From an uncultured beta proteobacterium (lineage in GTDB: Bacteria; Pseudomonadota; Gammaproteobacteria; Burkholderiales; Burkholderiaceae): a DNA stretch of 42,639 bases. How positions within the stretch are numbered: position 1 is the first letter of the stretch; each line of letters begins with the position of its first letter. Of this stretch, positions 1 through 8,143 are shown one piece after another. Position numbers and translations under genes: made by a program. The stretch is from assembly GCA_903867305.1 (NCBI GenBank), contig CAIPQU010000146.1:1-42639 (forward strand). Direction: 5' to 3'. The notes beneath the pieces are model-generated. The model was given only the letters and a program-made list of their open reading frames with translations, did not search any database and was not told the origin of the DNA.

Positions 1-219
1 CATGATGTCTCAGGGAAGGGTTATCAATTTTGGTCAGAAAGTCTGCTTGAGCTCGATAAAATTAACCCACAAGTTGCGGCAAGACTGGCACGCGCAGTTG
101 ATCACTGGAAGAGATTTAGTGCTCCCTACAAAGAGCAAATGCGTGTATGCTTAGAATCAGTAGCACAGCATCGTTTGTCAAATGATGTCTCCGAAGTTAT
201 CCATAAAGCTCTTTCTTAA
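1..219 (+). CDS. pepN: Aminopeptidase N, C-terminal end (partial)
   Basis: The window opens inside a reading frame that runs for 72 codons to TAA. Its translation ([19 protein letters not shown], then a short helical tail ending HKALS) matches the helical C-terminal domain of gammaproteobacterial and betaproteobacterial PepN, a zinc M1-family aminopeptidase that trims peptides in the cytoplasm. The catalytic HExxH domain lies upstream of the window, so activity cannot be judged here. The gene ends 11 bases before fbp, which suggests co-transcription. The identification rests on a short but distinctive tail. Confidence 0.8.
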   Translation, partial: HDVSGKGYQFWSESLLELDKINPQVAARLARAVDHWKRFSAPYKEQMRVCLESVAQHRLSNDVSEVIHKALS

Positions 220-230
220 ATTCAAATTTT

Positions 231-1235
231 ATGTCACAACCCACATCAAAAACTTTTCGTGAATTCCTGAATGCTGATCAGCATGCCCATATCCATCAAG
301 ATCTCAAAGACTTACTCCTTGACGTAGCGAACTCTTGCAAAAAAATTAGTCATGCAGTGCATCAAGGGGCCCTAGCCAATTTACTAGGTTCCGCTGGAAC
401 TGGTAATGTCCAAGGCGAGACTCAACAAAAACTAGATATTTTTGCAAATGATGTTCTCCTTGAAGATCATTCGAGAAAAGGCAAGTTGGCTGCCATGGCG
501 TCAGAAGAAATGGATTCGATCTACGCTATACAAAAGCCTTTTCAAGGCGCATTTTTATTGCTCTTTGATCCATTAGACGGATCTTCTAATATCGATGTCA
601 ATGTGTCAATTGGAACTATTTTTTCTATTTTAAAACATCCATCTTCGTCCTCAGCCCCTACTGAAGCAGATTTTCTTCAGGTAGGAACAAATCAGGTTGC
701 TGCCGGATATGCTTTATATGGGCCCCAAACAATCTTCGTTGTTTCTGTAGGAAACGGTGTTGCGATGTTTACCCTAGATCCTGAGAGTCAAGAATTTTAT
801 CTGACACAAGCAAACGTCCAAATACCAAAAGATACGAAAGAGTTTGCGATCAATATGTCGAATATGCGTCATTGGGATGCGCCAGTCTCGCGTTACGTTA
901 GCGAATGCCTTGCAGGGTCCACAGGTCCTCGCCAAAAAGATTTTAATATGCGTTGGATTGCTTCAATGGTTGCAGATGTTCACCGCATTTTAGTTCGTGG
1001 TGGTGTATTTATGTATCCATGGGATAAAAGAGAACCAGATAAACCTGGAAAATTAAGACTGATGTACGAAGCTAATCCTATGAGTTTTTTAGTTGAGCAA
1101 GCTGGTGGAGCATCCATCAATGGACAACAAAGAATTTTAGATATACATCCAAGTAAGTTACATGAAAGAGTCTCAGTCATACTTGGCTCTGCCAATGAAG
1201 TAAACCTTATAATGAAGTACCACAAATCTAATTAA
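231..1235 (+). CDS. fbp: Class I fructose-1,6-bisphosphatase
   Basis: This protein of 334 residues is a cytoplasmic gluconeogenic enzyme that hydrolyses fructose-1,6-bisphosphate to fructose-6-phosphate and phosphate. The family's metal-binding residues are visible as SEE near residues 91-93 and DPLDGSSN at 113-120. The C-terminal half carries the substrate-binding segments, including [14 protein letters not shown] and a later [20 protein letters not shown]. The length is normal for the class I family. The start is the first ATG after pepN. There is no clear Shine-Dalgarno sequence, so translation may depend on coupling to pepN, 11 bases upstream. A pcaC-like gene follows after 13 bases with its own strong ribosome binding site. 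Its role as a gluconeogenic enzyme is secure. Confidence 0.95.
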   Translation: MSQPTSKTFREFLNADQHAHIHQDLKDLLLDVANSCKKISHAVHQGALANLLGSAGTGNVQGETQQKLDIFANDVLLEDHSRKGKLAAMASEEMDSIYAIQKPFQGAFLLLFDPLDGSSNIDVNVSIGTIFSILKHPSSSSAPTEADFLQVGTNQVAAGYALYGPQTIFVVSVGNGVAMFTLDPESQEFYLTQANVQIPKDTKEFAINMSNMRHWDAPVSRYVSECLAGSTGPRQKDFNMRWIASMVADVHRILVRGGVFMYPWDKREPDKPGKLRLMYEANPMSFLVEQAGGASINGQQRILDIHPSKLHERVSVILGSANEVNLIMKYHKSN

Positions 1236-1248
1236 ACAGGAGAAATAA

Positions 1249-1626
1249 ATGGCTAGTGAAATGTTCGAAAAAGGTCTAAAAACACGTCGTGAAGTCTTAG
1301 GCGCAGAGTATGTTGATGCGTCCATCAAAAATGCAGATGCATTTACCCAAGAATTACAAGAATTAGTGACCTCTTATTGCTGGGGAGATATTTGGAATCG
1401 CCCAGGACTTGATCGCAAAACAAGAAGCTTTTTAAATCTTGCGATGTTAACAGCATTAAATCGCCCACATGAAATCAAATTACATGTGCGCGGCGCTATC
1501 AATAATGGCCTCACAAAGGATGAAATCAAAGAAGTCTTTTTGCAAGCCGCCATTTATTGTGGCGTACCAGCTTCTTTAGATAGCTTTAGAGTCGCTAAAG
1601 AAGTTTTTAAAGAAATGGGCATCTAA
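1249..1626 (+). CDS. pcaC: 4-carboxymuconolactone decarboxylase family protein (PcaC-like)
   Basis: This protein of 125 residues belongs to the AhpD/CMD helical family. It matches the PcaC subgroup along its whole length, for example YCWGDIWNRPGLDRKTRS, then HVRGAINNGLTKDEIKEVF and a conserved QAAIYCGVPA segment. PcaC decarboxylates gamma-carboxymuconolactone to beta-ketoadipate enol-lactone in protocatechuate degradation. The start follows a good ribosome binding site (AGGAG, about 7 bases upstream). No other protocatechuate-pathway gene is in the window, and the gene sits behind fbp, so the substrate in this organism is uncertain. A role in the pathway is family knowledge only, and a peroxidase-like or unknown decarboxylase role is possible. 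A terminator hairpin follows the stop. Confidence 0.8.
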   Translation: MASEMFEKGLKTRREVLGAEYVDASIKNADAFTQELQELVTSYCWGDIWNRPGLDRKTRSFLNLAMLTALNRPHEIKLHVRGAINNGLTKDEIKEVFLQAAIYCGVPASLDSFRVAKEVFKEMGI

Positions 1627-1651
1627 GCTTTTCGATGGAAAGCCTCTTATT

Positions 1652-1682
1652 AAAAAAGGACTGTGTAAATACAGTCCTTTTT
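1652..1682 (+). terminator. Rho-independent terminator after pcaC
   Basis: An inverted repeat pairs AAAAGGACTGT with ACAGTCCTTTT around a loop of six bases (GTAAAT) and runs into a T-rich end. It lies 25 bases downstream of the pcaC stop and ends the fbp-pcaC transcript. The A-run on the left arm means it could also work on the minus strand. Confidence 0.85.
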
Positions 1683-1691
1683 AACTTCAGA

Positions 1692-1697
1692 TACAAT
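1692..1697 (+). promoter_or_regulatory. Possible -10 box for the acyltransferase gene
   Basis: TACAAT lies 26 bases before the acyltransferase ATG, just after the pcaC terminator. It matches the sigma-70 -10 consensus at five of six positions. No convincing -35 box was seen, partly because the terminator hairpin occupies the upstream sequence. This is a weak call based on position and the match. Confidence 0.3.
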
Positions 1698-1723
1698 CTC
1701 GATTTACATCAATCTAGCTGAAT

Positions 1724-2776
1724 ATGCCTCACCGACCAATTAATTTTAAAAATCACTATTGCGTTATTGATTTTTTAAAAACAATTGCTGTCCAAATCAT
1801 CATCTTTCATCATCTCAGTAACTACGGTCCGATTCCAATTAAAGTTCACGAACTGTTTCCTGGTCTTATTGATTTCATTGGGGAATACGGTCGTTATGCG
1901 GTGCAAATATTTTTAGTGATTGGTGGCTATTTATCTGTAAAGAATCTGCCCCAAACTTTAGAAAAACAGGGTCTTTTCAAAACTGTTTTTAATCGATATC
2001 TTCGCTTAGTGCCAACGTATATGACGGCCATTCTTTTTACAATCGCTTGTGCCGCTCTTGCACGAGCAGTTCATTACGAAGAGTACATTGGTGAACCTGA
2101 AACCTTGTACCAAATCTTGGCGCATCTCTTTTTCTTACAAAATCTACTTGGTTTCGACTCAATTTCTGTAGGTGTTTGGTACGTTGCGATTGATTGGCAA
2201 CTGTATATTTTTATATCATGTTTATTGTTTTTTTTAAAAAGCTATCGCAATATCCTAGTGATCCTCTCATTAGTGATGGTGGCTTCACTCATGTTTTTTA
2301 GCCGAGATGCTACGTTTGAAAACTATTTCTTTTACTTTGCTGGGGCTTACGGCTTGGGTATTATTGCTTTTCTTGCCGAAGACTCTTCACACCCCGAAAC
2401 AAAAGTACCCGCCAGGATCTTGTTAATTCTTTTTTCTATCTTAATTGTAAGTAATACCTTTTTTGAAATCTACATCAAAAATATCCTTGAAATCATCATC
2501 GCAATTATGCTTGCCTGGAAAGGTAAATATCTATATCGTTCTGAAACTTTTCAATGGACGAAGCTATGTATTTGGTTTAGTCAACGATCGTATTGTGCTT
2601 TCTTAATCCATTTTTCATTACTACTCTTGGGTAATACGATGTTTTACTTTTACCATATCGAATCTCCTGAAGCAGCAGTCGTCATGATGATGATCATTTG
2701 GCTATTAAGTTGGGTATTTGCTCATGTTCTCTATATCTTTATTGAATTTCCCTCACGGAAAATTCAACTAAGATAA
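1724..2776 (+). CDS. Acyltransferase 3 family membrane protein
   Basis: This is a 350-residue protein with about ten hydrophobic helices. The first helix region carries the family hallmark: DFLKTIAVQIIIFHHLSNYG, where the family's catalytic histidine falls in FHH, followed by RYAVQIFLVIGGYLS. These features place it with the OafA/YrhL acyltransferase 3 family, inner-membrane enzymes that add acetyl or other acyl groups to sugars of O-antigen, exopolysaccharide or macrolides. There is no SGNH extension, so this is the plain membrane domain. No polysaccharide genes lie nearby, so the acceptor cannot be named. It has no clear ribosome binding site. It is followed, 10 bases after its stop, by the convergent ald gene. 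Confidence 0.8.
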   Translation: MPHRPINFKNHYCVIDFLKTIAVQIIIFHHLSNYGPIPIKVHELFPGLIDFIGEYGRYAVQIFLVIGGYLSVKNLPQTLEKQGLFKTVFNRYLRLVPTYMTAILFTIACAALARAVHYEEYIGEPETLYQILAHLFFLQNLLGFDSISVGVWYVAIDWQLYIFISCLLFFLKSYRNILVILSLVMVASLMFFSRDATFENYFFYFAGAYGLGIIAFLAEDSSHPETKVPARILLILFSILIVSNTFFEIYIKNILEIIIAIMLAWKGKYLYRSETFQWTKLCIWFSQRSYCAFLIHFSLLLLGNTMFYFYHIESPEAAVVMMMIIWLLSWVFAHVLYIFIEFPSRKIQLR

Positions 2777-2786
2777 ACAATGAATA

Positions 2787-3899
2787 TCACTTCAGAAATG
2801 ACCGAATATCTTTATAAGGTCTTTTTTGCGAGTGACTGACTGCTGGGCAAGTTAAATAATGCTCATAAATACTAACTCCTTCTCTTAACGCCATATTGTC
2901 TTTTACTGCTTTTTCAAATCCAGCGTTAGCCAGCATTTCAATATATGGGAAAGTGGCATTGGTGAGCCCAAATGTTGATGTTTTTGGAACAGCTCCGGGC
3001 ATATTTGCTACACAGTAATGAATAACTCCATCGACTTCAAAGCATGGTTGATCATGACTAGTTGGCTGAGAGGTCTCAAAACATCCTCCTTGATCAATAG
3101 CGACGTCAACAACAACGCTACCTGGTTTCATCGATTTTAAATGTTCATGCCTTAATAATTTTGGTGCGCTTCCACCCGGAATTAATACCGCTCCAATCAC
3201 CAAATCAGCCTCTTGAAATAATTTTGCAAGTGTCCCTTCATCAGCAAAAAGTGTCTGAATTCGATTTCCATAAATTTGATCAATTTCTCTTAAACGATCA
3301 ATATTCTTATCAACAATCGTCACTCTTGCCCCCATTCCTATGGCCATTTGCATTGCATTAGTTCCAACAATACCAGCACCTAATATAAGAACTTGTGTTG
3401 CTTTAACGCCCGGTATTCCAGAGAGTAAAGTCCCACTTCCACCGTGCGTTTTTTCCAAGTGATAAGCTCCCGCTTGAATAGAAAGTCTTCCTGCAACCTC
3501 ACTCATGGGCTTAAGGAGTGGCAATCCTCCATTTCCACTTTTAACCGTCTCGTAAGCAATCGCTGTTACGCCACTGGTAATCAGTAAATTCGTTTGTTCA
3601 ACATCTGGAGCGAGATGTAAATACGTAAATAAAATCTGTCCAGGACTTAACATGGCAATTTCATTATGTTGAGGTTCCTTGACCTTGACCACCATCTCTG
3701 ACTTTTTAAATATATCAGGCGTAGAAAGGATTTGAGCTCCGCATATTTGATAATCATGATCTGTTACCCCAATACCAATCCCAGCATTAAACTCGACATT
3801 GACCTGATGTCCCTGCATGACAAGAGATTGAACCTGGTTTGGCGTTAATCCCACCCGATACTCTTGATTTTTAATTTCCCTTGGAACTCCGATAATCAT
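2787..3899 (-). CDS. ald: Alanine dehydrogenase
   Basis: This 370-residue cytoplasmic enzyme converts L-alanine and NAD+ reversibly to pyruvate, ammonium and NADH. The N-terminus has the AlaDH/PNT signature IGVPREIKNQEYRVGLTP. A conserved GGSGTLLSGIPGV segment precedes a Rossmann NAD site with the pattern GAGIVGTNAMQMA near residues 175-187. The C-terminal half contains VDVAIDQGG and NMPGAVPKTST, typical of the family. The length is normal. The ATG overlaps the stop of the upstream permease gene as ATGA, so the two are translationally coupled and probably handle imported alanine together. The gene is convergent with the acyltransferase. Confidence 0.95.
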   Translation of the reverse strand: MIIGVPREIKNQEYRVGLTPNQVQSLVMQGHQVNVEFNAGIGIGVTDHDYQICGAQILSTPDIFKKSEMVVKVKEPQHNEIAMLSPGQILFTYLHLAPDVEQTNLLITSGVTAIAYETVKSGNGGLPLLKPMSEVAGRLSIQAGAYHLEKTHGGSGTLLSGIPGVKATQVLILGAGIVGTNAMQMAIGMGARVTIVDKNIDRLREIDQIYGNRIQTLFADEGTLAKLFQEADLVIGAVLIPGGSAPKLLRHEHLKSMKPGSVVVDVAIDQGGCFETSQPTSHDQPCFEVDGVIHYCVANMPGAVPKTSTFGLTNATFPYIEMLANAGFEKAVKDNMALREGVSIYEHYLTCPAVSHSQKRPYKDIRSFLK

Positions 3900-5317
3900 T
3901 TACTTTCTCCTTGATGTTTGCTTTGACGATGTAATCCAAATAAATAAAACACAATAATTAAGGCTAGTAAGATAGGTATACCAACATAAACCCCGACCCT
4001 AGTTTGCTCTTGAACAGCTAATAAAATAAATACAAATCCAATCGCGATCAAAGCAATCCAAGATGCATATGGCCAGAAAAAACTTTTATACGATAAGGAA
4101 TTGATAACTGCAGCCGAAATCTTTTTTCGAAACATTAACTGTGTCGATAAAATTCCAACCCAAACCATTAAACCGATAAAGGTAACCGCTGAAGTCACTA
4201 ACAAAAATGCTTCTTCAGGGACAAAATAATTGAGAAATGCGCCGAGCGAAGCAATCGTGACAGTGGTTAAAATCGCAATAAATGGAACGCCATTTTTTGA
4301 GAGCTTTTTCATCATTTTCGGTGCATAGGAATTTAATGAAAGACCGAACAATAAACGCCCACCACTAAAGATGCCTGCATTACAAGAGGAAAGAGCTGCT
4401 GTAACCACCACAAAATTAACGACCCCAGCAGCTTCTCTTAATCCTAATCTTTCAAACATGGCGACAAAGGGGCTTCCTACCTGACCAACTTCATTCCATG
4501 GAAAAATCGAAAGGATCACAAATAATGCTCCACCATAAAACACAAGAATGCGGACAATTAATGAATCAATCGCAATTGGTATCGTTTTTTCAGGATTTTC
4601 AGTCTCGCCGGCAGACAAGCCAATCATTTCAATACCAACGTAAGCAAATACCGCCATTTGGAGCGAAAGTAAGAAACCGCTCATACCTGTTGGAAAAAAT
4701 CCGCCATGTACCCATAGATTAGAAATGCCCATTGGTACACCTTGATTACCTAAGCCTAGAAAAATAACGCCTACACCAATAGCAATCATGGCAATAATGG
4801 CTACAACTTTGATCAGAGCAAACCAAAACTCAAACTCTCCAAAAAGTCGAACGGCAATAAAATTTAACCCACCCATCAACGCCAGAGATCCTAATGCCCA
4901 AATCCACTGTGGGGTATCTGGAAACCATAAGCCCATATAAATTCCAACGGCCGTAACCTCCGCAATACCGACAATTACCCAATAAAACCAATAACCCCAC
5001 CCCATTAAATAACCAGCTAAAGGCCCTACATATTCGTGGGCATATTGCGCAAAGGAACCCGCTACCGGATGATGAACCGCCATCTCCCCTAAAGCCCTCA
5101 ATACAATAAAGGCAATGATTCCTGCCAATAAATAACCAAGCAGTATCGAAGGCCCTGCATGCGAAATGGCTGTTCCCGAACCTAAAAATAAACCAACCCC
5201 AATGGTTGATCCTAAAGCCATTAAGCGAATGTGTCTCGCCTTCAAATGACGCTTTAAGGAATATTGATCAGATTGATCGACGTCCTGCTCAGTTGATGAG
5301 TTTGTTTGGTTGAGCAA
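3896..5317 (-). CDS. APC-superfamily amino acid permease (AAT family)
   Basis: This is a 473-residue inner-membrane transporter with about twelve hydrophobic segments. After a hydrophilic N-terminal tail of about 25 residues come LKARHIRLMALGSTIGVGLF and GSGTAISHAGPSILL, the first-helix signature of AAT-family proton symporters such as CycA, ProY and GabP. The start is TTG: it is the codon preceded by a good ribosome binding site (AAAAGGAG, about 7 bases upstream), and no ATG fits as well. The gene overlaps ald by ATGA, which makes alanine (or D-alanine/glycine, as for CycA) the likeliest substrate. That specificity is inferred from context and not read from residues. Confidence 0.85.
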   Translation of the reverse strand: MLNQTNSSTEQDVDQSDQYSLKRHLKARHIRLMALGSTIGVGLFLGSGTAISHAGPSILLGYLLAGIIAFIVLRALGEMAVHHPVAGSFAQYAHEYVGPLAGYLMGWGYWFYWVIVGIAEVTAVGIYMGLWFPDTPQWIWALGSLALMGGLNFIAVRLFGEFEFWFALIKVVAIIAMIAIGVGVIFLGLGNQGVPMGISNLWVHGGFFPTGMSGFLLSLQMAVFAYVGIEMIGLSAGETENPEKTIPIAIDSLIVRILVFYGGALFVILSIFPWNEVGQVGSPFVAMFERLGLREAAGVVNFVVVTAALSSCNAGIFSGGRLLFGLSLNSYAPKMMKKLSKNGVPFIAILTTVTIASLGAFLNYFVPEEAFLLVTSAVTFIGLMVWVGILSTQLMFRKKISAAVINSLSYKSFFWPYASWIALIAIGFVFILLAVQEQTRVGVYVGIPILLALIIVFYLFGLHRQSKHQGESK

Positions 5318-5572
5318 TTTTTTCTCCTTTTATATTGTTGACTGTGAGAGTCTAAAAAGGAGTAAGGAAAATAACTAGTACGAGTAATCTACATAATTGA
5401 TACAACTATTAAAAACAACTTTTGTAAGTTGAATTACTTCTATATTTATCAAAGATTAAATCAATTGGGAAATTTACTTTATTAGTAAAAATCAGAATTT
5501 TCCTACAATGTTTTAATCTCAAATTTGGATGGAAACTCAGTTGAATTGGAGTATTCAACTTGCAATTTGCTG
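5318..5572. other. Intergenic region between the permease and cphA, 255 bases
   Basis: This AT-rich gap must hold the promoter of the permease-ald operon (minus strand) and any terminator for cphA. I see no coding sequence or convincing sigma-70 pair. Two short inverted repeats stand out: CAACTT/AAGTTG at 5416-5431 with a 4-base loop, and AGTTGAAT/ATTCAACT at 5539-5560 with a 6-base loop, 13 bases after the cphA stop. The second may be a weak cphA terminator, but it has no T-run. Confidence 0.4.
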
Positions 5573-8143
5573 TTAAGGCTTAGTTACTTTTCGTAAATAA
5601 TCGAGTGACTCTTGAACTTGATCAATCAAAATCAAACATAAGTCATCCTGCTGAAGGCTTTCTAATGCGGTATCAATTGCTAAAAACTCACCACGAATTT
5701 CTTCAATATGATCAACTTTAGAAGCGCCTACAAGACCCTCACGTAAAAGCGCTAATACTTCGCCATCCTCGCGCCCGCGTTGACACTGGTCTTGATACAA
5801 AATGACCGAATCAAATGCTTCACCCAATATTTGTGTTTGCTTACGAATATCATCATCTCGACGATCACCAGCTCCAGAGATAACCACATGCCTTCTCTTC
5901 GCTGGAATAGCATTTGTTGCCTGAACTAAAGCACGTATCGCATCTGGATTATGCCCATAATCAGCGATGACAGTCGCACCCAGATGTTTAAAAATATTAA
6001 ATCGTCCTGGTGCCGTCTGAACATCACTAACAAACTGACTTAAACCACTTTCAATATTTGCCCAATCAATATCAAGCGCCCAAGCAGCGGCGATCGAGGC
6101 CATGGAATTTTCAACTTGAAATCCAATTTTTCCGCCTTCTGTCAGTGGAATATTCGCTAAAGCAATCTGATGAACAATTCGATTTCCAATCGCCGCCACA
6201 ATATGGTCTTTGTCCCTAAAAAGTGCCTTTTTACCTTGCGCACGATGCGTTGAAATTACATGGTTATGCCCATTTAACGCAAAGAAAATAATTCCTCCCC
6301 GACAATCTTTGGCAATCTTTACGACCATGGGATCTGCAGCATTTAAAACGGCATACCCTGTAGGTGCAACGTTTCGAACAATAACACTTTTGACCGTAGC
6401 TAACTCTTCTACAGTTTCTACATAATTCATGCCTAAGTGATCACCCTCTCCTATATTCGTAATCACAGCAACATCACAGGCATCATATCCAAGACCTTCT
6501 CGCAAAATACCTCCACGAGCAGTTTCAAATACAGCAGCATCGACATCAGGATGCATCAGAACATTTTTAGCACTTTTGGGTCCACTACAGTCCCCAGAAT
6601 CAATTTGTTCATTTTCTATATAAATACCATCAGTCGTGGTCATGCCGACTCGGTTACCCTGCGACCTTAATAAATGCGCAATCAATCGAACGGTAGTTGT
6701 CTTACCGTTGGTCCCGGAAACAGCGACTACAGGTATGCGACCATTATTCGATGGTGGGAACATCATCGAAATGATGGCCTCTCCCACAGGTCGACTTTTG
6801 CCATAAGAGGGATTCAGGTGCATACGCAAACCAGGCGCTGCATTGACTTCAACCACTCCACCACCTTGTTCTTCTAGGGGCTTGTAGACAGCGTCACAAA
6901 CAATGTCTACACCACAAATATCTAAACCCACCATTTTTGCGGCAGAAACCGCGCTCGCTGCTAAATCAGGATGCACATCGGCGGTGACATCTGTCGCACT
7001 ACCACCAGTACTTAAATTCGCATTATTTCGCAGAACCACTCTTTGTCCGTGACGTGGCACCGATTGAATATCCAGGCCTTGCTTTGATAAAGTGGCAATG
7101 GCAATGTCATCTAAGCGAATCTTCGTTAATGGGGTCGCATGCCCATCTCCTCGAAGAGGATCTAAGTTCACCTGATCAACGAGCTGGGTAATCGTTGAAA
7201 CACCGTCACCTGTGACTTGTGGTGGATCTCTTCGCGCCGCCGCAACTAAATGATCTCCAACCACTAGCAAACGGAAATCTTGGCCAGGCATATAACGTTC
7301 GACAATGATTTTAGATCCATAATGCTGTGCAACCTCAAAAGCAGCTCGTACTTGCTCTTCAGATTTAATATTGACAGCAACACCCTTACCTTGATTACCA
7401 TCTCGTGGCTTAATAACGATCGTGGAGCCAAGTTCTTGAGCCACACGCCAAGCATCGTCAGCGTTATCAACTACTTTGCCTAAAGGAACTGCTACTCCGG
7501 CAGCATGCAATAAATCTTTTGTTAATTCTTTATCTTGCGCAATCGATTCTGCAATCGCACTCGTATGACTGGTCTCTGCGGCTTGAATCCTTTTTTGACG
7601 TGAACCCCATCCGAACTGAACAAGACTTCCTTGGGTCAATCGACGATAGGGAATATTTCGCTCTACCGCGGCTTGCACAATCGATCCAGTACTCGGACCC
7701 AATCTTATATCTTCATCTAAATCACTTAGTTTTTTGAGTGCATCCTGCAGATCAAAGGCCTCTTTTGCCCTAGCCGCACTGACTAATTTCCATGCTAAGT
7801 CAAGGGCTAATCGACCAACTTGTTCTTCACTATATTCGACAATAACTTGATAAATCCCGTCATCTTTCACTTTGACAGTACGGCTAAAGGTGACAGGACA
7901 TCCTGCTTGAGCCTGCAAGCCCAAAACAACGTGCTCAATCACATGAGCCATAGAAATAGGCTCATTTTGCAAGCCCACACTTCTTAAATGCAACTGGGGA
8001 AATAGGGTCCGTAATTGAATCTCAAAATCAGACAGGCCTTCAATAGAGCGCTCAGACGACTCGCAAAAAATAACTGCCTCAATTGCTGTATGACGACTCC
8101 ATAAATTAGGTCCCCGCAAGGCTCGAACACGCTGTAAATCCAT
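5573..8143 (-). CDS. cphA: Cyanophycin synthetase CphA
   Basis: This 856-residue enzyme builds cyanophycin, a poly-aspartate chain carrying arginine on each side-chain carboxylate, using ATP for each addition. Its architecture is the full one: an N-terminal domain (about 1-160); an ATP-grasp domain (about 165-475) with KPRDGNQGKGVAV near 245-257, VERYMPGQDFRLLVVG and VEVNAAPGLRMHL; and a Mur-ligase-like domain with an intact P-loop GTNGKTTT at 477-484 and the family's C-terminal substrate domain (APGRFN, YGHNPDA, GAGDRRD). Both ATP sites look functional. The ATG overlaps the stop of the upstream paralogue by one base (TAATG), so the two synthetases are coupled. No cyanophycinase is in the window. 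Confidence 0.95.
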   Translation of the reverse strand: MDLQRVRALRGPNLWSRHTAIEAVIFCESSERSIEGLSDFEIQLRTLFPQLHLRSVGLQNEPISMAHVIEHVVLGLQAQAGCPVTFSRTVKVKDDGIYQVIVEYSEEQVGRLALDLAWKLVSAARAKEAFDLQDALKKLSDLDEDIRLGPSTGSIVQAAVERNIPYRRLTQGSLVQFGWGSRQKRIQAAETSHTSAIAESIAQDKELTKDLLHAAGVAVPLGKVVDNADDAWRVAQELGSTIVIKPRDGNQGKGVAVNIKSEEQVRAAFEVAQHYGSKIIVERYMPGQDFRLLVVGDHLVAAARRDPPQVTGDGVSTITQLVDQVNLDPLRGDGHATPLTKIRLDDIAIATLSKQGLDIQSVPRHGQRVVLRNNANLSTGGSATDVTADVHPDLAASAVSAAKMVGLDICGVDIVCDAVYKPLEEQGGGVVEVNAAPGLRMHLNPSYGKSRPVGEAIISMMFPPSNNGRIPVVAVSGTNGKTTTVRLIAHLLRSQGNRVGMTTTDGIYIENEQIDSGDCSGPKSAKNVLMHPDVDAAVFETARGGILREGLGYDACDVAVITNIGEGDHLGMNYVETVEELATVKSVIVRNVAPTGYAVLNAADPMVVKIAKDCRGGIIFFALNGHNHVISTHRAQGKKALFRDKDHIVAAIGNRIVHQIALANIPLTEGGKIGFQVENSMASIAAAWALDIDWANIESGLSQFVSDVQTAPGRFNIFKHLGATVIADYGHNPDAIRALVQATNAIPAKRRHVVISGAGDRRDDDIRKQTQILGEAFDSVILYQDQCQRGREDGEVLALLREGLVGASKVDHIEEIRGEFLAIDTALESLQQDDLCLILIDQVQESLDYLRKVTKP

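Noticed and set aside
5539..5560. AGTTGAAT/ATTCAACT inverted repeat as a cphA terminator
   Set aside because: The stem is AT-rich and no T-run follows on the minus strand, so it is mentioned only within the intergenic entry.
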